Below the pieces are notes generated by a model that did not search any database, was not told the DNA's origin, and saw only the letters and a program-made list of their open reading frames with translations. From Vannielia litorea (lineage in GTDB: Bacteria > Pseudomonadota > Alphaproteobacteria > Rhodobacterales > Rhodobacteraceae), in the NCBI RefSeq assembly GCF_018424695.1, contig NZ_QTNQ01000004.1, forward strand, positions 1-64,000: 64,000 nucleotides of DNA. Reading direction: 5' to 3'. Below are positions 60,733-64,000 of the stretch, in pieces. Made by a program: the position numbers and the translations under genes. Within the stretch, counting starts at the first letter, position 1, and each line of letters starts with the position of its first letter.

Positions 60733-62450
60733 CAGACCCCGTTCTCTCCATCCGCAACCTCACGGTTGAAATCCCCACCCGGCGCGGCCTGTTCAAGCCG
60801 GTCGAGGGCGTCTCCTATGACATTCGCCCCGGCGAGATCCGCGGCGTGGTGGGGGAGTCCGGCGCGGGCAAATCCATGACGGGCAACGCCGTGATCGGCC
60901 TGCTGGACCCGCCCGCGCGAATCGCCGAGGGCGAGATCTGGCTGAACGGGCGGCGGATCGACCAGCTCGACGCCGAAGAGAAGCGCAAGATTCGCGGCAA
61001 GGAGATCGGCATGATCTTCCAGGATCCGCTGACCTCGCTGAACCCGCTCTTCACAGTGGGCGAGCAACTGGTGGAAACCATCCAGCTCCACCTCCGGCTC
61101 AGCCAGAGCGAGGCGAAGACGCGCGCCATCGCCCTGCTGGACCGGGTGCGCATCCCGAACCCGGAAGAGCGGTTCCACCAGTATCCGCACCAGTTTTCGG
61201 GTGGCATGCGGCAGCGCGTGGTGATCGCCCTCGCGCTCTGCTCCGAGCCCTCCGTGATCGTCGCCGACGAGCCCACCACCGCGCTTGATGTCAGCATTCA
61301 GGCGCAGGTGCTCGACCTCATCAAGGAGCTGGCGCAGGAGCGGCAGGTGGGGGTGATCCTCATCACCCACGACATGGGGGTGATCGCCGATACGACCGAC
61401 CAGGTGACGGTGATGTATTCGGGCAAGGTGGTGGAGCAGGGCGCCACCGCGCAGATCCTCGGCGCGCCGAGCCATGAATATACCAGAAGCCTCATCGCCG
61501 CCGTGCCGCGCCCGCAGGTCAAGCTGCACCGCTTTCCACAGGTCAGCTACGGCGGGCGGGAGACCAGCTTCAAGATCGAAGATCTCGCCCGCAACTGGGA
61601 TCGCTCCGCCACCTCGCAATCGGGCACCCTGCTAAGGGTCGAGGGGCTGACCAAGCGCTTCCTCTCCAAGGGATCGCTGCTGCCTTCGCGCCGGGAGTAT
61701 TTCACCGCCGTCGACAAGGTGAGCTTTGACATCAGGGATGGCGAGGTCTTCGGGCTGGTGGGCGAGTCCGGCTCGGGTAAATCCACCGTCGCCCGGATGA
61801 TCGCCACGCTCTACCCGGTGGATGAAGGCACCGTCACCTTCGACGGAGAGGAGATGACGGCGATGGATGCGGCAGGCCTCGCGCGCTACCGGCGGCAGAT
61901 CCAGATGATCTTTCAGGATCCGTTCTCCTCGCTCAACCCGCGCATGTCGGTGGGCGACATCGTGGCCGAGCCGCTCATCCACCACAAGCTGCTGCCCCGC
62001 ACCGAGATTGCCCCGCGCGTCCGCGAACTGCTCGACCGCGTCGGCCTTGCCGCCGATGCGCACCGCAAATACCCGCACGAGTTTTCTGGCGGTCAGCGCC
62101 AACGCATCTCCATTGCCCGCGCGCTTGCCACCCAGCCGCGCTTCCTGATCTGCGACGAGCCCACCTCGGCGCTCGACGTGTCGATCCAGGCGCAGATCCT
62201 GAACATCCTCAAGGATCTCCAGGAGTATCTCGGCCTGACCATGCTTTTCATCTCGCATGATCTGCCGGTGGTGCGGCAGATGTGCGACCGTGTGGGCGTG
62301 ATGCGGCAGGGGCAGTTGGTGGAGGTGCAGGACACCGCCGCGCTCTTCGAGCAGCCACAATCCGACTACACCCGCGAATTGCTTGAGCTGATGCCGCGCC
62401 TCGATCAACTCTCGGAAGACGAGATCGCAGGCCTGCGGGCTGAAAGATGA
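60729..62450 (+). CDS. Fused dipeptide ABC ATPase (DppD-DppF)
   Basis: 573 residues with two complete ATPase domains. The first (about 5-275) has Walker A GESGAGKS (42-49), signature FSGGMRQRV and Walker B VIVADEPTTALD; the second (about 295-570) has GESGSGKST, FSGGQRQRIS and FLICDEPTSALD. Each has the oligopeptide-family C-terminal extension (HEYTRSLIAAVP and SDYTRELLELMP). Separate in E. coli, fused in many alphaproteobacteria. Confidence 0.93.
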   Translation: MTDPVLSIRNLTVEIPTRRGLFKPVEGVSYDIRPGEIRGVVGESGAGKSMTGNAVIGLLDPPARIAEGEIWLNGRRIDQLDAEEKRKIRGKEIGMIFQDPLTSLNPLFTVGEQLVETIQLHLRLSQSEAKTRAIALLDRVRIPNPEERFHQYPHQFSGGMRQRVVIALALCSEPSVIVADEPTTALDVSIQAQVLDLIKELAQERQVGVILITHDMGVIADTTDQVTVMYSGKVVEQGATAQILGAPSHEYTRSLIAAVPRPQVKLHRFPQVSYGGRETSFKIEDLARNWDRSATSQSGTLLRVEGLTKRFLSKGSLLPSRREYFTAVDKVSFDIRDGEVFGLVGESGSGKSTVARMIATLYPVDEGTVTFDGEEMTAMDAAGLARYRRQIQMIFQDPFSSLNPRMSVGDIVAEPLIHHKLLPRTEIAPRVRELLDRVGLAADAHRKYPHEFSGGQRQRISIARALATQPRFLICDEPTSALDVSIQAQILNILKDLQEYLGLTMLFISHDLPVVRQMCDRVGVMRQGQLVEVQDTAALFEQPQSDYTRELLELMPRLDQLSEDEIAGLRAER

Positions 62451-62506
62451 TACCCCGGACCATGGGCGAACCCGCCTTTCAGGCTGCCGCCGAAGAGTCC
62501 GCCTGA
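62447..62506 (+). CDS. Possible 19-codon ORF overlapping the ATPase stop
   Basis: An ATGA overlap with the DppDF stop opens a frame reading MIPRTMGEPAFQAAAEESA and then TGA, 21 bases before kbl. It has the same coupling geometry as the real genes of this operon but is too short to judge and lacks similarity I can recognise. It could simply be chance, or a short translated leader between the transporter and kbl. Confidence 0.2.
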   Translation: MIPRTMGEPAFQAAAEESA

Positions 62507-62527
62507 CGCGCAAAAAGGAGGTCTTCC

Positions 62528-63715
62528 ATGTCCGACCGGTTCATCGCCGATCTGAACGCAACGCTCGCCGATATCGAGGCCGACGGGCTGATGAAGCGCG
62601 AGCGGCTGATCACCTCGCCACAGGGGGCCGAGATCGCGGTGGGCGGGCATGAGGTGATCAACCTCTGCGCCAACAACTATCTCGGGCTGGCGGATCACCC
62701 CGACCTGATCCGCGCCGCCCGCGACGTGATGGAGGACAAGGGGTTCGGCATGGCCTCGGTGCGGTTCATCTGCGGCACGCAGGATCTTCACAGGGCCCTG
62801 GAGCAGAAGCTGGCGGAGTTCCTCGGCAAGGATGACTCGATCCTCTTCGCCGCCTGTTTCGACGCCAACGGTGGACTCTTCGAGCCGCTCCTGGGACCGG
62901 AGGACGCGGTTGTTTCGGACGCGCTCAACCACGCCTCGATCATCGACGGCATCCGGCTCTGCAAGGCGCGCCGCTTCCGCTATGCCAACAGCGACATGGC
63001 CGACCTGGAGGCGAAGCTGAAGGAGGCCCGCGAGGGCGGGGCGCGGCATGTGATGATCGCTACCGACGGGGTCTTCTCGATGGATGGCTACCTTGCCAAC
63101 CTGCCCGAGATCACCCGGCTGGCGAAGGAGTACGACGCCGTGGTGATGGTCGATGACTGCCACGCCACCGGCTTCATGGGCGCGCGCGGCGCAGGCACGC
63201 CGGAGCACTTCGGCGTCGATGTCGACATCCTCACCGGCACGCTGGGCAAGGCGCTGGGCGGCGCGCTGGGCGGCTATATCGCCGGACCGCAGCCGGTGAT
63301 CGACCTGCTGCGCCAGCGCGCGCGGCCCTACCTCTTCTCCAACGCGCTGCCGCCCTCGATCGTCGCCGCCGGGATCGAGGCGATCCGGCTGGTGGAGGCG
63401 GGCGGTGACCTGCGTGCGCGGCTTTTCGAGAACGCGCGATACTGGCGCGACGGGCTGAGCGACCTCGGCTTTGACCTGCTCGACGGCGAGCACCCGATCA
63501 TCCCGGTCATGCTGGGCGAGGCGCCGCTGGCACAGAAAATGGCCGCCGGGCTCTTCGAGGAAGGTGTCTATGTGTCCGGTTTCTTCTATCCGGTGGTGCC
63601 GCACGGCAAGGCGCGCATTCGCACGCAGATGAACGCGGCGTTGACGCGCGACCAGCTCGACCGGGCGCTGGCAGCCTTCGGCAAGGTCGGGCGCGATCTG
63701 GGTGTGATCTCATGA
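62528..63715 (+). CDS. kbl: 2-amino-3-ketobutyrate CoA ligase (glycine C-acetyltransferase)
   Basis: 395 residues, a PLP enzyme of the alpha-oxoamine synthase family. The PLP lysine is K241 ([15 protein letters not shown]), D209 and H212 hold the cofactor (VDDCHATGF) and [18 protein letters not shown] is the Kbl signature. It converts 2-amino-3-ketobutyrate plus CoA to glycine and acetyl-CoA, the second step of threonine breakdown. AAAAAGGAGG is the ribosome site; overlaps tdh by four bases. Confidence 0.95.
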   Translation: MSDRFIADLNATLADIEADGLMKRERLITSPQGAEIAVGGHEVINLCANNYLGLADHPDLIRAARDVMEDKGFGMASVRFICGTQDLHRALEQKLAEFLGKDDSILFAACFDANGGLFEPLLGPEDAVVSDALNHASIIDGIRLCKARRFRYANSDMADLEAKLKEAREGGARHVMIATDGVFSMDGYLANLPEITRLAKEYDAVVMVDDCHATGFMGARGAGTPEHFGVDVDILTGTLGKALGGALGGYIAGPQPVIDLLRQRARPYLFSNALPPSIVAAGIEAIRLVEAGGDLRARLFENARYWRDGLSDLGFDLLDGEHPIIPVMLGEAPLAQKMAAGLFEEGVYVSGFFYPVVPHGKARIRTQMNAALTRDQLDRALAAFGKVGRDLGVIS

Positions 63716-64000
63716 GCCGGCCCAACACCATGAAGGCGCTGGAGAAATCCCGGCCCGAGGAGGGGCTGTGGATGGTGCAGGCACCGGTGCCCGAGATCGG
63801 GCCGGACGAGGTGCTGATCCGGGTCAACGCCACCGGCATCTGCGGCACGGATATCCATATCTGGAACTGGGACGACTGGGCGCAGGCCACCGTGCCGGTG
63901 CCGATGATCACCGGCCACGAGTTTGCCGGTGAGATCGTGGAGCTCGGGCGCAACGTGACCGGGCTGAAGATCGGCCAGCGCTGCTCGGGCGAGGGCCATG
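63712..64000 (+). CDS. tdh: L-threonine 3-dehydrogenase, N-terminal part (cut by window end)
   Basis: 96 codons are present, reading [18 protein letters not shown] and onward to the window edge. Zinc alcohol-dehydrogenase features are visible: catalytic Cys in [17 protein letters not shown], and [12 protein letters not shown]. The [11 protein letters not shown] text is specific for Tdh. It oxidises threonine to 2-amino-3-ketobutyrate, the kbl substrate. The ATGA overlap with kbl fixes the start. Confidence 0.93.
   Translation, partial: MSRPNTMKALEKSRPEEGLWMVQAPVPEIGPDEVLIRVNATGICGTDIHIWNWDDWAQATVPVPMITGHEFAGEIVELGRNVTGLKIGQRCSGEGH

Overview
The window is 64 kb of GC-rich bacterial chromosome or chromid, most likely from a roseobacter-type alphaproteobacterium (Rhodobacterales/Rhodobacteraceae). 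The grounds are TRAP and ABC uptake operons each paired with oxidative sugar-acid catabolism, the AzlCD, SapC, PQQ-dehydrogenase and PedF types of protein, and dense ATGA-coupled operons. I see no insertion sequence, phage, CRISPR, tRNA or rRNA. The genus is inference only.

Positions 1-36,600 are a catabolic region. From the left: a minus-strand operon (small secreted protein, azlC, azlD, RraA-type aldolase) diverges from a xylonate-dehydratase operon (xylD, SDR, AspA/AstE-like deacylase). Next is a minus-strand operon of Gfo/Idh, HIBADH-type and SDR dehydrogenases with a DMT exporter. Then comes a TRAP operon (dctPQM, enolase-superfamily dehydratase, PhyH oxygenase, altronate dehydratase), divergent from its GntR regulator, an FAH-type hydrolase and a LysR regulator. 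A split transketolase with an L-threonate-type dehydrogenase and an SDR follows, divergent from a COG4091 oxidoreductase. Last is a LacI-controlled ABC operon (binding protein, two permeases, ATPase, isomerase, Gfo/Idh, aldo/keto reductase, GH43 xylosidase, beta-propeller). A GntR-type operator with core TGGTATACCA occurs both at the TRAP/gntR divergon and 15 kb away at the xylD/azl divergon, suggesting one regulon. The LacI divergon carries two identical operators in opposite orientation, 43 bp apart.

Positions 36,600-46,970 hold a periplasmic PQQ alcohol-oxidation module: a PQQ dehydrogenase with the Asp-x-Asp signature of lanthanide enzymes, a PedF-like cytochrome c, a XoxJ/MoxJ-like binding protein, a PQQ-system binding protein with its beta-propeller partner, a Sel1 protein, an ApbE flavin transferase and a NosR-like FMN/4Fe-4S membrane protein. 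Four minus-strand transcription units here share a 12-bp box (consensus YTRCGACCWWDG) lying exactly 28 nt upstream of a -10-like hexamer. This is the most interesting signal in the window, because it puts the NosR-like/ApbE pair and the Sel1 protein into the same predicted regulon as the dehydrogenase.

Positions 47,150-51,312 are a class Ib ribonucleotide reductase operon (nrdHIEF) under a cobalamin riboswitch. Positions 51,418-55,384 are a pqiAABC lipid-transport operon. Positions 55,563-62,450 are a peptide-type ABC operon with two tandem binding proteins and a fused DppDF ATPase. It leads into kbl and a tdh gene cut by the window edge, the threonine-to-glycine route. Binding-protein genes throughout are followed by a GC-rich hairpin in an unusually wide gap, while the remaining genes of the same operons mostly overlap or nearly touch.
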